64,000 nucleotides of DNA from Posidonia oceanica (Eukaryota; Streptophyta; Magnoliopsida; Alismatales; Posidoniaceae), in NCBI GenBank assembly GCA_037176725.1, contig JAZBRS010000057.1:85829501-85893500 (forward strand). Reading direction: 5' to 3'. The notes below the pieces were generated by a model. That model saw only the letters and a list, made by a program, of their open reading frames with translations, was not told the DNA's origin and made no database searches. The translations under genes were made by a program, and so were the position numbers. How positions within the stretch are numbered: position 1 is the first letter of the stretch; each line of letters starts with the position of its first letter. This document shows, piece by piece, positions 1-12,329 of the stretch.

Positions 1-2834
1 AAGATGCTAAGTGCAGAGATGTATGGGTGCAATGCATGTAAAAATGCAAGAAAAGGACCTATGTGCAAATAAGGAAAAGTACAAGGGCTTATGCACAAAT
101 TAACCCTAAATGTGTGCAAAAGAGTGCAAATGTATGCAAGAATGCTAATGCAGGGGTGCATGGGCTAAATGCAATGTTAATTAGGATGAATGTATGCAAA
201 AATGCAAGAAAAGGATCTAAATGCAATTTTCAAAAAACTTATGGGCTAAGATGCAAAAAACCAGCAAACAGGCACAAATCCCAAAAGAAAACCTGTAGGG
301 GAGTCTCATGCAACTTTGGAAAAGTTAGGACAGGAGAAACAAAGCCAAGAAGCACTCAAAAAACCACAAAAGATGGTCCTAGGGACCCATGTATAATTTT
401 CAGGAAAACTAGGACTAAATAGCAAATCCAGAAAGAAAACAAGCATGCACAGCCACAGCAATGTTCAAAAAACTGAGTGCAACCTAAATAGGCTCTAGGT
501 TTGAAAGCAAAGCCAAGAGAAAACCACATGGAAGCAAAATAACATTGGAAGGACCTACATGCAAGCTTTTCAAAAGCTAAGGGCCTAACTGCAAGAAAAA
601 CAGAAAACCTGAGGGGCACTTTGAAACTCAGAAGGACTTGGATGCAAAAAAAAAAGCCTCTGGACCAAACAGAAAGTCCAAAAAATATGCAAACACATGC
701 CACAGTTCATGTACAGAGGACCCAAATGCCATTAAAATAAAAATCAGGACTAAACTGCAAAGTCAAAAAGAAATCAAAACCTCCTGTAAAACAAGAAGGA
801 GGACCAATCCACAAATAAGAGAAACCAGTGGGCTGAAATGCAAAGCCAGGAAAACCACACAGACACAGCAATTCAAACAGGGGGACCTCTGTGCAATAAA
901 AATAAATCATGGGGCTTTTCTGCAAAAAGGAAACACATGCATTCCACAGCATAGAGGGACCCAGATGTAAATAAAATAGGGCCAGGGGCTTTAGAGAAAA
1001 AGATGCAAAGCATAGTGAGCCACAGGAGGATCAAAATGCAAATAAAATAAAAATCTGGGTTTTTCTGCAATTTAATAAGATAAGAAAAAGGAAAATGGAT
1101 GATGGATGCATGCTCTGGATCTAGATGCAATAATCTAAAACTAAGGTAGTTTCATGCAATGCAATATGATAAGAAAAGAAAATTAAATGAAAAATGAACT
1201 GTGGAGGATCTAAATGCAAATATGGGTAAATGCAAGGGTCTGGATGCAAATGGTCGAAAAACTACAGCATTCAGAGGGACCAGAAGGCAAATAAACAAAG
1301 CAGCAGCACTTTGTATTAATGTTGTATATAGTTAACTTAGTGATTAAATGAAACATTAACTGGAATAGGACTAAATTGCAGATATAATGAATGCAAGGGC
1401 TAAGCTGCAAAAAGACCAAATAAGTGCATGGCATTTAACACAACAAAGGACCTATACGCAAGAAATTGAAAGATTAGGGGGCATACTACAATATTGGCAT
1501 GATTTCGGAACTGAAATAAAGAAGCTAACTATATACAAGCACAATAAAATAAATAAATAAAGGACCGACATGTAAATAACAAAAACTAACGTATTTAACC
1601 GTAATGTAAATGAAACGAAAATAAAATAAAACGCATGCATGCTACAGTAATATGCGAAGGAAAACCAGAGTGGCGGAGCTCCGCGCATGCCGACGTGCTC
1701 GCCGGGGAAGAAGAGAGGTCCGGTGACCTCTGGAAGCGCACACAAGCATCAGAAAGCACATGTGAAAGGCGGATAAGCAAGAGGAGGTTCAGGCGAACCT
1801 CCGGGATGAAGAAGGTACCTGAGATGGTGTCTGGAGCGTACTGACAACGTGGAGATCGCCAGAGCTGCAAGGCTAAGGTGGTGAGCTCGACTGGAGCGGT
1901 CATAGAGCTTGGCGAAGGGTCCGGCGTGCTCATGGGATCAGCGCGGAGCTTCCTGGACGGAGAGGGAGCGGCTGTGCTGCGTCGGGCCCGGAGGTGGTGT
2001 CAGCACTGGAACAGTGGGTGCAAAGGGGTCGTCCGGAGGCTCTGGAGCTCTGGAAGGGCTGGGGAGGCTTGGGATCGCTTGAGCGGACTCACAGGATGCT
2101 CTCGGTGCTCTCAGAAGTGGGTGTGGTGGTCTGCAACGGTGGGAATTTTTCTGGTTTTGTTTGGGTGTATTGGGTTTGAAACTTGCTCACGGGATGCATA
2201 GAGGTTGCACGGGCAATTGGGGGCTGTTGGGCGCGAGAGGGGGAGTGGCTCGAGGTCAGGAAAGGTGGCAGAAGCTTGAGCAACGATGTCGTTGCTCAAA
2301 CCAAAGATTCTGGGCAAATGGCAGCTGTGGCAGTCTCTGCGGGTGAGGGTGAAGGCCGGACGGTGGTGACGCTGGCTGGAGGGCTTGCTATGACTGTTGA
2401 GAGAGGGGCTAGGTTCGAGGCTGGCCACAGAAGTCTTGAGGGCATCAGGAGGGAGTTAATGGAGTTGGACTGAGGTGAATTATGAGCTGGAAGAGGTCTA
2501 AAATGAGCTATGGGTTTGCTAGGGGCTTGGGTCCGGTCTGGGGGAGAGGTGGTGTTGGTCTGGATCCGTGGGATAAGGGGTTTAGGTGCTGGTTTTGCTT
2601 GGTTTTTGGGTGAGCTTTAGATGTTGGTTCTGGTTTTTGGGTGAGCTGTAGGTGTTGGTTCTGTAGGTGGTTTGGGTGTTAGAGGAGGGTTTGGGTTTGC
2701 TGGTGAGGTTGGGATTGGGTGAGCTGGGTTCAGTCTGGTTTTTGGGTTGGCTCGGGTTCGGTTTGAGGGAGAGGAGAGGTTGGATGTAGAGGAGTTTGGC
2801 TGTTGGCTTTTGAGGAAGATTGGGCGGGAGAGGG

Positions 2835-2985
2835 AAGGAGTGAAAAAAAAAAGAAAAAGGAGGAGATCTTGGTGGGCTTGGGCCGGCTAAAGAAGAGGAG
2901 TGGAAAAGAGAAAAAAGAAAGGAAAAAAGAAGAAGAAGAAGAAGTAGAAGAAGAAGGAGAAGAAGAAAATAAAGAAAAAAGGGCT
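2835..2985. repeat. GAA-rich purine tract in LTR A
   Basis: An almost pure purine tract, largely GAAGAAGAA, lies inside the LTR and recurs at 20595-20740 in the partner copy. Read in the element's sense it is a polypyrimidine tract. It encodes only a lysine/glutamate run in one frame, with no sign of being a protein. Confidence 0.8.
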
Positions 2986-3394
2986 TAGTGGGCCTTGGGC
3001 TTGATTAGGATTTTTGCTTTGTTTTTAATTAGATTAGGTTTGATTTAGTTTAAATGGATTTGGTTGTTTATTGTTAAAATTGATAAAATTCAAGTTGAAA
3101 TTGATTTTGTGCTTTAAATGGGTTTTAGGATTTCTCAAAATGGGGTTTAGGGGTTTAGTTTGTTTTTTAATGAGTTCGGATGTGTAACTTTGGTTGGTTT
3201 TAAATTTAAATGAGTTTTGATTGTTTAAGTGGGTTTTGACTTTAATTGTTAACTTCAAATTGGTTTTAGTTCTTAATTAGGTTTCAAGATGGGCTTTGCA
3301 TTTTAAATGGGCTTGGGACTTTGATTAGATTCAATTGGGTTGTAATTGTGATTCGAAGTTGCATGGATTAGATTTAGGTTTTAGGGTTTTAAGT

Positions 3395-3725
3395 TTATTC
3401 GGGTCTTGATTAGGGTTTAGAGTTTTGGGGTTTAGGGTTTTGATTGAATTAGGGTTTAGGGTTTAGGGTGGTTTTGGGTTTTGATGTAGATTAGGGTTTT
3501 TAGGGTTTTGGGTTTAGATGTTGGAGTGGATTAGGGTTTTTGGTTTATTGTTTAGGAGTGGATTAGGGCTTAGGGTTTAGTTGTTGAGGGTTGTAGGGTT
3601 TAGGGTTTTGGGTTTAGATGTGGTAGGGTTTAGGGTTTAAATGTTGAGAGTTGTAGGGTTTAGGGTTTAGGGTTTAGGGTTTTGGGTTTAGATGTTGTTG
3701 GGTTTAGGGTTTAGGGTTTAATATG
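3395..3725. repeat. Interstitial telomere-like TTTAGGG repeats
   Basis: Degenerate runs of the plant telomere heptamer TTTAGGG are interspersed with variants such as GGGTTTTGGG and TTTAGATGTTG. The same block occurs in the partner LTR at 21130-21480. Because it sits at the same internal position in both LTRs, it belongs to the element and is not a chromosome end. Confidence 0.85.
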
Positions 3726-4325
3726 GTTGTGGAAAAGAGAGAAAGAAAGGAAGAAGGAAATAAAGAAGGAGAAGAAAGGAGGAAATGAGATTAAAGATTG
3801 AATAAGCATGGGATAGGATAAAAATAAAATAAAATAAGGATAAAATAGAGAGAAGAGACGAGAATAAGGTGGGCCCATTGGGGAGCAAGAAAAGAGGAAA
3901 ATGGAGGAGGAAATGAAGGAGGATAAGGAGGAGAGAGAAAAGAATAATCAGGAGAGGAAAAAAGGATAATTAGGAGAGAGAAAAGGATAATCAGAAGAGA
4001 AAGAAGGTGAAAGGCTTGGGTTTGGAGGGGGGTTTTGTGTGTGTGTGACCTAGGGCTTCTAGGGTTTGACCTAGGGTTTAACCTAGGATTTTCTAAGGTT
4101 TTAAATGAGATTTTTGGAGGGTTTTTGGATGGTTCAGGGTTTGAGGTTTAAGGAGGGTTTGGGTTTGGTTTGAAGGTTTGGTTTTAGGGAATGATATTGG
4201 TCTTGGAATGGGAGAGGATTTAGGGTTGAAGGAGGGCGAGCTTCCAGACCTTGGAACCAGTTCCAGAGTGCTTCCAGAGTGTCCCCAGCCAGTTGAGACC
4301 CCTTGGCTAAAGTGGGGTGTCTACA

Positions 4326-4345
4326 GATGCTCCTTCCTGAGAGAG
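4326..4345 (-). other. Putative polypurine tract of element A
   Basis: Immediately upstream of the 3' LTR, in element sense, is the purine-rich stretch AGGAAGGAG followed by CATC and then the LTR start. Element R has the equivalent AGGGATGGG plus CATC before LTR M at 33853. The conserved position next to the LTR fits the plus-strand primer for reverse transcription. The tract is short and imperfect. Confidence 0.5.
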
Positions 4346-5139
4346 GTTATGGGAACCGATGCCGCTGCTCAGGGTTGACAAGACACCCCACCCAAACCGG
4401 CGAGCGCGAAGTATGTAGGCGTGGGCACTATCTTGACAGATGCGCCAGAAGTCATGACCCGTCGCCAAAATGCAAATGCAAATATAGATGCGAATGCAAA
4501 TGTAAATGCTGATGCAATGATGATATGCTGCTGTTGTTATTGTTGATGTTGAACCAATATGCAATTTGGTATACTGATACTATGCATGAGGGGATGCCAT
4601 GCTGGTGCATAATGGTATGTTGCTGATGTTAAAGTTGATGTTGGACCAATATGCAATTATGGTGCGCCGCGCCGGGCTTCGCTAGGGGAGGCACGAGCGA
4701 TGCATGCATGCGATGCGAAATGCGACCCCGCTGGGGGAAGACATGCGGCGATTGCGCGCATGATGCTGATGATGCTATCTACCATGCAGTGCTGATGCAA
4801 TGGATGATGAGTTGACGGACTCATCACCAGATAGTTAGGGTTATTAGCCCAAGGAGTTGACGGACTCTTTGCCGGATAGTTGGGGCTATCAGCCCAAGTA
4901 AAACGACGCCAGACAGGGTGATGGGTGTCATCCAGGCAGTTTGGGCTGCAAGGCCAGAGGAGGAAAGGGTAGCTTGTCCTTGCCCGAGGAAGCAAGCAGA
5001 CGACCAGAGCGGTGCGGGACAAAAGGGGCAAAAAATCGCGTGCGAAAGGAAAGGGCATCTTTTCTGCTGAAAAAGCAAGCAAGAAAAGTGGACGCACGAT
5101 AGATGATAGGTTTCAGACCTACCAACCGCAAGGGAGGCC
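4346..5139 (-). other. Element A 3' untranslated segment with isolated hairpins
   Basis: Noncoding. Positions 4326-4480 match 33853-34010 of element R. Then come short ATGCAAATG-type simple repeats (4470-4640) and GC-rich sequence. Hairpins with a TTRGGG loop lie at about 4830-4850, 4875-4890 and 4936-4949. One copy of the CTTGTCCT..GAGGAAGCAAG hairpin typical of element R's array occurs at about 4974-4999. No open frame here is conserved between elements. Confidence 0.6.
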
Positions 5140-8059
5140 AGGGATGATAAGTGCAAGCCTTATCAAGACCGGAGGGCGAGGAACGATAGGTGCAAGCCCA
5201 ATCAAGACCAGCAAGAGACAGGAAGAGGTCAGGAATGATAAGTGAAAGCCTTATCAAGACAGGACCTCCAGGAATGATAGGTGCAAGCCCCATCGAGACC
5301 AGGAAGAGGCAAGAAGAGGTCAGGAATGATAAGAGCAAGCCTTATCAAGACCGGACCACCAGGAATGATAGGTGCAAGCCCTATCAAGACCAGGAAGAGG
5401 TAAGAAGAAGTCAAGAATGATAAGTGCAAGCCGTATCAAGACCAGACCACCAAGAATGATAGATGCAAGCCCTATCAAGACCAGGAAGAGGCAAGAAGAG
5501 GTCAGGAATGATAAGTACAAGCCTTATCAAGACCGGACTACTAGGAATGATAGATGCAAGCCCTATCAAGACTAGGAAGAGGCAAGAAGAGGTCAAGAAT
5601 GATAAGTGCAAGCCTTATCAAGACCGGACTGCCAGGAACGATAGGTGCAAGCCCTATCAAGACCAGGAAGAGGCAAGAAGAGGTCAGGAATGATAAGTGT
5701 AAGAAGTATCAAGACCGGACCGCCAGGAATGATAGGTGCAAGCCTTATCAAGACCAGGAAGAGGCAAGAAGAGGTCAGGAATGATAAGTGTAAGCCTTAT
5801 CAAGACCGGACCGCCAGGAATGATAGGTGCAAGCCCTATCAAGACTAGGAAGAGGTCAGGAATGATAAGTGCAGGCCTTATCAAGACCGTACCACCATTA
5901 ATGATAGGTGCAAGCCCTATCAAGACCAAGAAGAGGTCAGGAACAATAAGTGCAAGCTTTATCAAGACCGGACCGCCAGGAATGATAGGTGCAAGCCCTA
6001 TCAAGACCATGAAGACATCAGGGATGATAAGTGCAAGCCTTATGAAGACCGGACCGCTTGGAATGATAGGTGCAAGCCCTATCAAGACCAGGAAGAGGTC
6101 AGAAGAGGTCAAGAATGATAAGTGCAAGCCTTATCAAGACCAAACAGCCAGGAATGATAGGTGCAAGCCCTATCAAGACCAGGAAGAGGTCAGGAATTAT
6201 AAATGCAAGCCTTATCAAGATTGGACGGCCAGGAATGATAGGTGTGAGCCCTATCAAGACCAGGAAGAGGCAAGAAGAGGACAGGAATGATATGTGCAAG
6301 CCTTACCAAGACCGGACCGCCAGGAATGATAGGTGCAAGCCCTATCAAGACCAGGAAGAGGCAAGAAGAAGTCAGGAATGATAAGTGCAAGCCTTATCAA
6401 GACCAGACCGCCAGGAATGATAGGTGCAAGCCCTATCAAGACCAGGAAGAGGTCAGGAATGATAAGTGCAAGCCTTATCATGACCGGATCGCCAGGAATG
6501 ACAGGTGCGAGCCCTATCAAGACTAGGAAGAGGTCAAGAACGATAAGTGCAAGCCTTATCAAGACAGGACCGCCAGGAATGATAGGTGCAAGCCCTATCC
6601 AGACCCAGAAGAGGCAAGAAGAGGTCAGGAATGATAAGTGCAAGCCTTATCAAGACCAGACCGCCAGGAATGATAGGTGCAAGCCGTATCAAGACCAGGA
6701 AGAGGCAAGAAGAGGTCAGGAATGGTAAGTGCAAGCCTTATCAAGACCGGACCGCCAAGAATGATAGTGCAAGCCCTATCAAGACCAGGAACAGGCAAGA
6801 AGAGGTCAGGAATGATAAGTGCAAGCCTTATCAAGACCAGACCGCCAGGATTGATAGGTGCAAGCCCTATCAAGACCAGGAAGAGGGGGGAAGAGGTCAG
6901 GAATGATAAGTGCAAGCCATATCAAGACTGGACTGCCAGGAATTATAGGTGCAAGCCCTATCAAGACCAGGAAGAGGCAAGAAGAAGTCAGGAATGATAA
7001 GTTCAACCTTGTCAAGACCAGACCGCCAGGAATGATAGGTGCAAGCCCTATCAAGACCAGCAAGAGGCAAGAAGAGGTCAAGAATGATAAGTGCAAGCCT
7101 TATCAAGACCGGACCGCCAGGAATGATAGGTGCAAGCCCTATCAGGACCAGGAAGAGGCAAGAAGCAGTTAGGAATGATAAGTGTAAGCCTTATCAAGAC
7201 CGAACCGCCAGGAATGATAGGTGCAAGCCCTATCAAGACCAGGAAGAGGTCAGGAATGATAAGTGCAAGCCTTATCAAGACTGGACCGCCAGGAATGATT
7301 GGTGCAAGCCCTATCAAGACCAGGAAGAGGCAAGAAGCGGTCAGGAATGATAAGTGCATGCCTTATCAAGACCGAACCGCCAGGAATGATAGGTGCAAGC
7401 CCTATCAAGACCAGGAAGAGGTCAGGAATGATAAATGCAAGCCTTATCAAGACCGGACCGCCTGGAATGATAGGTGCAAGCCATATCAAGACCCAGAAGA
7501 GGTCAGGAATGATAAGTGCACGCCTTATCAAGACCGGACCGCTAGGAATGATAGGTGAAGCCCTATCAAGGCCAGGAAGAGGCAAGAAGAGGTCAGGAAT
7601 GTTAAGTGCAAGCCTTATCAAGACCAGACCGCCAGGAATGATAGGTGCAAGCCCTATCAAGACTAGGAAGAGGTCAGAAGAGGTCAAGAATGATAAGTGC
7701 AAGCCTTATCAAGACCAAACCGCCAGGAATGATAGGTGCAAGCCCTATCAAGACTTGGAAGAGGTCAGGAATGATAAGTGCAATCCTTATCAAGACCAAA
7801 CTGCCAGGAATGATAGGTGCGATCCCTATCAAGACCAGGAAGAGGTCTGGAACGATAAGTGCAAGCCTTGTCATGACTGGACCGCCAGGAATGATAGGTG
7901 GAAGCCCTACCCAAACTCGGAAGAGGTCAGGAATGATAAGTGCAAGCCTTATCAAGACCGGACAGTGAGGAATGATAGGTGCAAGCCCTATCAAGACCAG
8001 ACCAGAGGCAAGAAGAGGTCAGGAATGATAAGTACAAGCCTTATCGAGACCGGACCGGA
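5140..8059 (-). repeat. Tandem array of 91-bp double-hairpin units
   Basis: About 33 tandem copies of a 91-bp unit are present; some copies are 81 bp because they lack GCAAGAAGAG. Each unit is a diverged dimer: one half carries GATAAG-TGCAAGC-CTTATC and the other GATAGG-TGCAAGC-CCTATC, both perfect 6-bp inverted repeats around the same 7-nt loop. The array lies between the stop of the PMD-like ORF and the 3' LTR, so it would be in the element's 3' untranslated region. Because 91 is not a multiple of 3, the overlapping short open frames in it shift at every unit and are not genes. Confidence 0.95.
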
Positions 8060-8613
8060 AGAAACGGATGCAAGGAGGGATGCGATACCACGGGGCCGCA
8101 AAAAAAGATGCCCTTGGTATCAGGGATGATACCAGGGGACAGCCGTAATGCCTTTGGCATCGAAAAGCGATGGACATTGACAAAGCTAACGTGCTTGTCA
8201 AACGGGTAGTTAGGGCTACCAACCCGGCAGAGATGCAACCGGGGGCGCTTGGTGGCATTGTCCATGTTGGCGGTGCTGGTCTGCAGAGATTCTGGCATCC
8301 AAGTGGAACACAAGGTCTTCTTGTAGCTTCCCTTGGTGCTGAAAGTGTTGGTAGTTGCTTCTGAGCTTGCAAGTCGTTGGGATCCAAGAGTGCTTTCTCA
8401 TGGTCCTCGAGGGGTGGGACCTGTGAAGTTGAAGCAGTATGCTGAGGATGTGATTGCGAGAGACCAGGCATGCATTATGTTGTGCAAAGCATACCAAACA
8501 TACAAGCAAGTGGCACAGAACATCCTTGTATTCACAAAGTCTTGGTTACACACCTATAATAGGCTGAACAGAGTACAGCAAGACTCAAAAAGGGATATGC
8601 AGATGTAGATGCC
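8060..8613 (-). other. Spacer between PMD-like ORF and hairpin array (element A)
   Basis: Noncoding and homologous to 45451-45951 in element R. It contains inverted repeats GGTATC-AGGGAT-GATACC (about 8117-8134) and ATGCC-TTT-GGCAT, an imperfect stem TGAC-A-AAGC / GCTTGTCA (about 8177-8200), and GGTAG-TTAGGG-CTACC (8205-8220). In element sense this follows the ORF stop directly. Confidence 0.6.
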
Positions 8614-9712
8614 CTAGTCAGTCTGGGCCTTCTTCGACCTCCTGGCGTCAGGAAACAGAGGTGCCCCAGGGGGGATCTCATTAATGGGCCAGAGACCCTG
8701 CACTTCAGTCAGGCACTCAGGAGTACATCCCGAGCCCCTTGCTGTAGCAATGTCTGTTGATTTCACGCCATGGCGCAGGAGGTCTGCTAGCTCTGTTGTG
8801 GCCGCAACTGTGCTGAATGGATAGGGCTGGAATAGCTTTGGCGCGGTGCTATCAATAAATGCTCCTTGGCGGAGATCAAATTGCCGCATGACCCAGATAG
8901 GGTGATACTCCACGCCTTCAGTGAACCCTGGTAGGATGACCAGTCGCATGTCACAAGCGTCGAAGAAAACGGTGAACGGCTCTACTGCAGATGGGATGAT
9001 ATGCCAAGTTACTGTATCATCTGTCAACTGTTCCAGCCTTTCGTACTCCTCGCGGACAGTCTTGATGGTCTTGGTGTGGCCGTTGCTGCAGTATGTCTCA
9101 AATGCATGTTTCTGGGGACGTAGGATGTCTACCTCCGGGTGTCCGGCTAGCCATACTTGTACTAGAGCTCCGCAGCCATGAAAGTGGCGGCAACGGTGCG
9201 AAATACGGTCCAGTCCACGGTATGTCTCAGCTAAGATGATAGGCGCCAGGTCGATTTGGCGGGTCACCACAGCAAGGGCGATCTCTGCAACTTCAATAGC
9301 TTCAGTCATCCGGCCATGATTGAAGATTAGCTCGCCCAGGAAGCGGGTGACAAAACCGCGAAGCCATAATTCATCTCCTAGTTCAGCGCACTTCTTGGAA
9401 ACCTCCTCAAAGTAGTTCAAGCAAAGCGCAGGTATAGGCCCATCGACACAGACCAGTCTCTTCTTGCAGCTTTGAGCAGAGAGCCCCGTGAGTTGTCTTA
9501 GGACGGTGACATAACCAGAACGCCTCATGAACACAGTAGGTCCCATGAGCGTGGAGAAGCCGCAGATTCGGCGTACTTCCTCCAGTGTAAGTGTCAGTTT
9601 TGTCCTGCCGAAGTGGAAGACATGGTGCTCTGGTTTCCAGAATCTTGCAGCAGCGCACAAGAGATGTCGACTGACCTCCACATCAGCAGCTTTTAGAAGT
9701 CTGGGTGGGATG
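8614..9712 (-). CDS. DUF7745/plant-mobile-domain-like protein of element A, 3' part
   Basis: This is the larger part of an ORF interrupted by solo LTR B1; its first part is 15462-15570. Ignoring the insertion and one copy of the 5-bp duplication, the frame runs from an ATG at 15570 to the stop at 8614-8616, about 400 codons, with no stop or frameshift. Motifs typical of PMD/DUF7745 proteins are FGRTKLTLTLEEV (about residues 69-81), ILAETYRGL (194-202) and GCGALVQVWLAGH (214-226). The biochemical role of this family is unknown; host members act in silencing and genome maintenance. A diverged copy is at 45952-47153 downstream of integrase in element R. The frame continues into the solo LTR to 9774, but those residues are not original. 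Family assignment is from pattern memory and moderately secure. Confidence 0.7.
9708..9712. repeat. Target site duplication GGATG, left copy
   Basis: GGATG directly precedes solo LTR B1 and recurs at 15462-15466 directly after it. The uninterrupted homolog in element R near 47045-47060 reads GGGTATGCCCCAGG, matching GGGATG joined to CCCCACAGG. This confirms the insertion point. Confidence 0.93.
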
Positions 9713-12329
9713 TGTTGACACCCCATCTTGGCAGGCCCGGACCCTTGGAGCCCTCCTGGTGATTGCTGGTTCAAACCCCAACCAAACCCTAACCCTAATC
9801 CTCCTCTCTACCCTTCAAAATCAGCCTGTCTTGGCCCAAACCTTTACCCCCCTTCCCAACCTCAAAACCTAACCAAAAACCATAGGAAAATCCACCACTA
9901 TCTACCCAACAAACCTACCCAAGAACTTAGAAATTTTCAAACCTAACCCATTCCCAAAAACCCTAGAAAACCTAGGTGAAACTACCCTTTTTCTACACCT
10001 TGAAACCCCTCCAAAACCTCCTTAGAATCAAACCAAAACTTCAGAACTAAGACTTCAAATCCTGGACTACCCACTCAGCAATTCTCACCCCATTCCAAGA
10101 CCATTAAGACTCTCTTTCACCCAAATTATTCTTTTCTCTCTCCGGGATTATCATTTTCTCTCTCCTCTCTCTCTCCTGATTATCATCTCTCTTTTCATCC
10201 CCTTCTCATCCTTTTTCTGGTCTGGCTGTGGGCCCCCTCTGTGCTTCTATCCTTCCTCTATCTTATCCCTATTTTTGCTTTATTTTTAACACTTTTTCTG
10301 AATTTTAAAAAATCGTTTTCCTCCAACCTATCCCTTTTCCTTTTATCTCCCTCTTTTTTCCATTTCTTTCCTCCTTCTCTTTTCCTTTTCTCCCTTTTGC
10401 AAAAATCCACAAAAACCCATAAAAATCTGTAAAACCTCAAAACATAAAATAAACAAATCAGAACCCTAAGAAAAACAATTAAAAAACATTAAACAAGCAA
10501 TTAAAAACTTAAACTTAACTAAATCAAGCTAAAAAGAAAACCAAACATGCAAACTAAAAAATGCAAAACAAATCAAAAGAAAACACTGAAAAATCAAGGA
10601 AAAAACTAAAATGAGATCTAAACCCAGCAAAAGTAAAAACCCCACTAAAAGAATTAAAAAACAAACCCTAAAAAGAAGAATTAAAAATCAAACACTAAAA
10701 CAAGTAATTAAAGAAGGCAAAAGACTTAACCTAATAAACATAAGGAAAACAAGTTAAAAACTTAATTAAAAAAGAAAATAAAAACACATCTGAAAGACTT
10801 AAAAACACCCTATCAAACTAGAAAAACCCAACTAAAAAACTTCAAGAAAAATCAACAAAATAAAAATCAAAGCATAAGTTAAAAGACTTAAGAAAGAAAA
10901 ACCTTAAGAAGACTAAAACTTAAAAACCTAAAAACAATCCTGATTAATGGGAAAATAAATCCTAAAAAACCCTAATCAATATCCTAAGTGTCCAACAAGG
11001 GAAACACAATTTTTAAAAACAAGGTTTAACAAACATTTAATCAAGTGAAAACCAATTAAAAGCAAAACCAAAACCCTAAAACCCTAATCAAGCCCAAAAC
11101 ACATTAATCAACCCAAAATGGCCATTAAGAAATTTAATTAAAATCCTAATTCACATCACAACCTCCCCAGTATTTTTATTTATTTTTATTTATTTTTAGT
11201 TCTTTTTTACTAATTTTATTTTCCCTTTTTTTATGCCCCCCTCTTTCTTTCTTATTTCCCTTCGTTCTTTCTTTCCTTTCCTTACTGGGCCCAATCCGGC
11301 CCGTTTCTTTTTCTTTTATTCCTCTGCTTTTTTCCTTCGACCCGCACAGTCCGGCCCACGCCCCTCCTTCTTCCTCCTTTAGCTCAGTTTTCTGCAGCTT
11401 CTTCCCGCGAGCTCGCTGCTACAGATCTCCCTCCATCCATTCAAAATTCGAGCGTCCATCCCGTCAATCCACAGAGCTCGCCGCCTCTCCTTCCTCTCCG
11501 CGGCTTTTCCGGAGCTGGTCGCCCTGTCCCCTCTGCTGCAGTGATCGCCGGCCGAGTTTGAATTCGTCAGCTCGCGCCCAGCAGCAGCCCCTCATTCATA
11601 AGCCTCCCGTCCTCCCTTCAATCCAAGGTGCTAGTGTGAGCAAGTGTGCGAGTGACAGACCAGTGCAAAACCAGTGTGAGCGATCCACCAGTGCAAGAGC
11701 GAACCAGAGAGTGAGAGAGCAATCCCCAAACCAGAATTTCCAACTTCTTCCCCACCTGTGCATTCCTTCCTTCTCCTCTGCATTCCTTCCAATTCCGGAG
11801 AGAAGAGAGTGCAGAAGAAAGTGTCTGAGGGAGACCTTGGCATCCCGGAGAGAAGCCTCCATCTCAGCCCAATCCCCACGCCCAATCCTCCTCCAATTCC
11901 CTCTGAACTCTTCAGCCGACTCCCCTCTTCCATTTCCAGAAAACCAAATCCCTTCCCGGCCTTCATCCACCTCCCAATTACTCCCCCAAGTTCACCCAAA
12001 ACACAGCCATTTCCCCTCACCTTTCTATAGCCATTCCACCACCCAAATCACTACCTAATCCCTCTGAAAGCCTATCTGCAACTGACCTGAACCCACTCCG
12101 TAATTCCCTCCTCCACAATCCACAGAATCCTCCCAAACTTCACCCAGCTACTCACCAGACCTCCACCTTTCCAAAGCCCCAGCCATCAGACCTTCTCGTC
12201 CACCACTGACCATAAACCACACTACAAACACCTAGCCTTGTTTCTGTTAGAAATCAGCTCGAACCTCTATTTCCTATCTACTCGCACCAGAACCCTTTCC
12301 AAAGCATCCAACCTCCATCGCCAGCATCC

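Larger units (their letters stand above)
1..4325 (-). mobile_element. Element A 3' LTR (truncated by the window start)
   Basis: This is the long terminal repeat at the downstream end of minus-strand element A. Read on the minus strand it starts at 4325 with TGTAGACACCCCAC and runs off the left edge of the window. It matches 17755-22074 almost base for base, with a few percent substitutions by eye, so the two are the LTR pair of one element. From right to left it contains purine-rich DNA (3725-4030), TTTAGGG-like repeats (3395-3725), a GAAGAA-rich tract (2840-2985), a GC- and CpG-rich block (1670-2480), and a zone of degenerate GGACCTANATGCAAAT motifs (1-1460). The short open frames are not conserved as proteins. 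No gene is supported. Confidence 0.85.

Noticed and set aside
3395..3725. A true telomere or chromosome end
   Set aside because: Repeats are degenerate, internal, and duplicated at the same position in the partner LTR.
5140..8059. CRISPR-like regularly spaced repeats
   Set aside because: Units are directly tandem with no unique spacers, in a plant retroelement. This is a satellite array.
5160..8130. Many overlapping open frames of 66-276 codons on both strands
   Set aside because: They are by-products of the 91-bp repeat. The period is not a multiple of three and the frames shift at each unit; no conserved start or domain.
9713..9774. First 20 or so residues of the long frame 8614-9774
   Set aside because: They are encoded by the end of solo LTR B1; the native start is at 15570 on the other side of the insertion.
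11558..12058. 166-codon frame in solo LTR B1
   Set aside because: Ser/Pro-rich composition-driven frame with no intact equivalent in B2.
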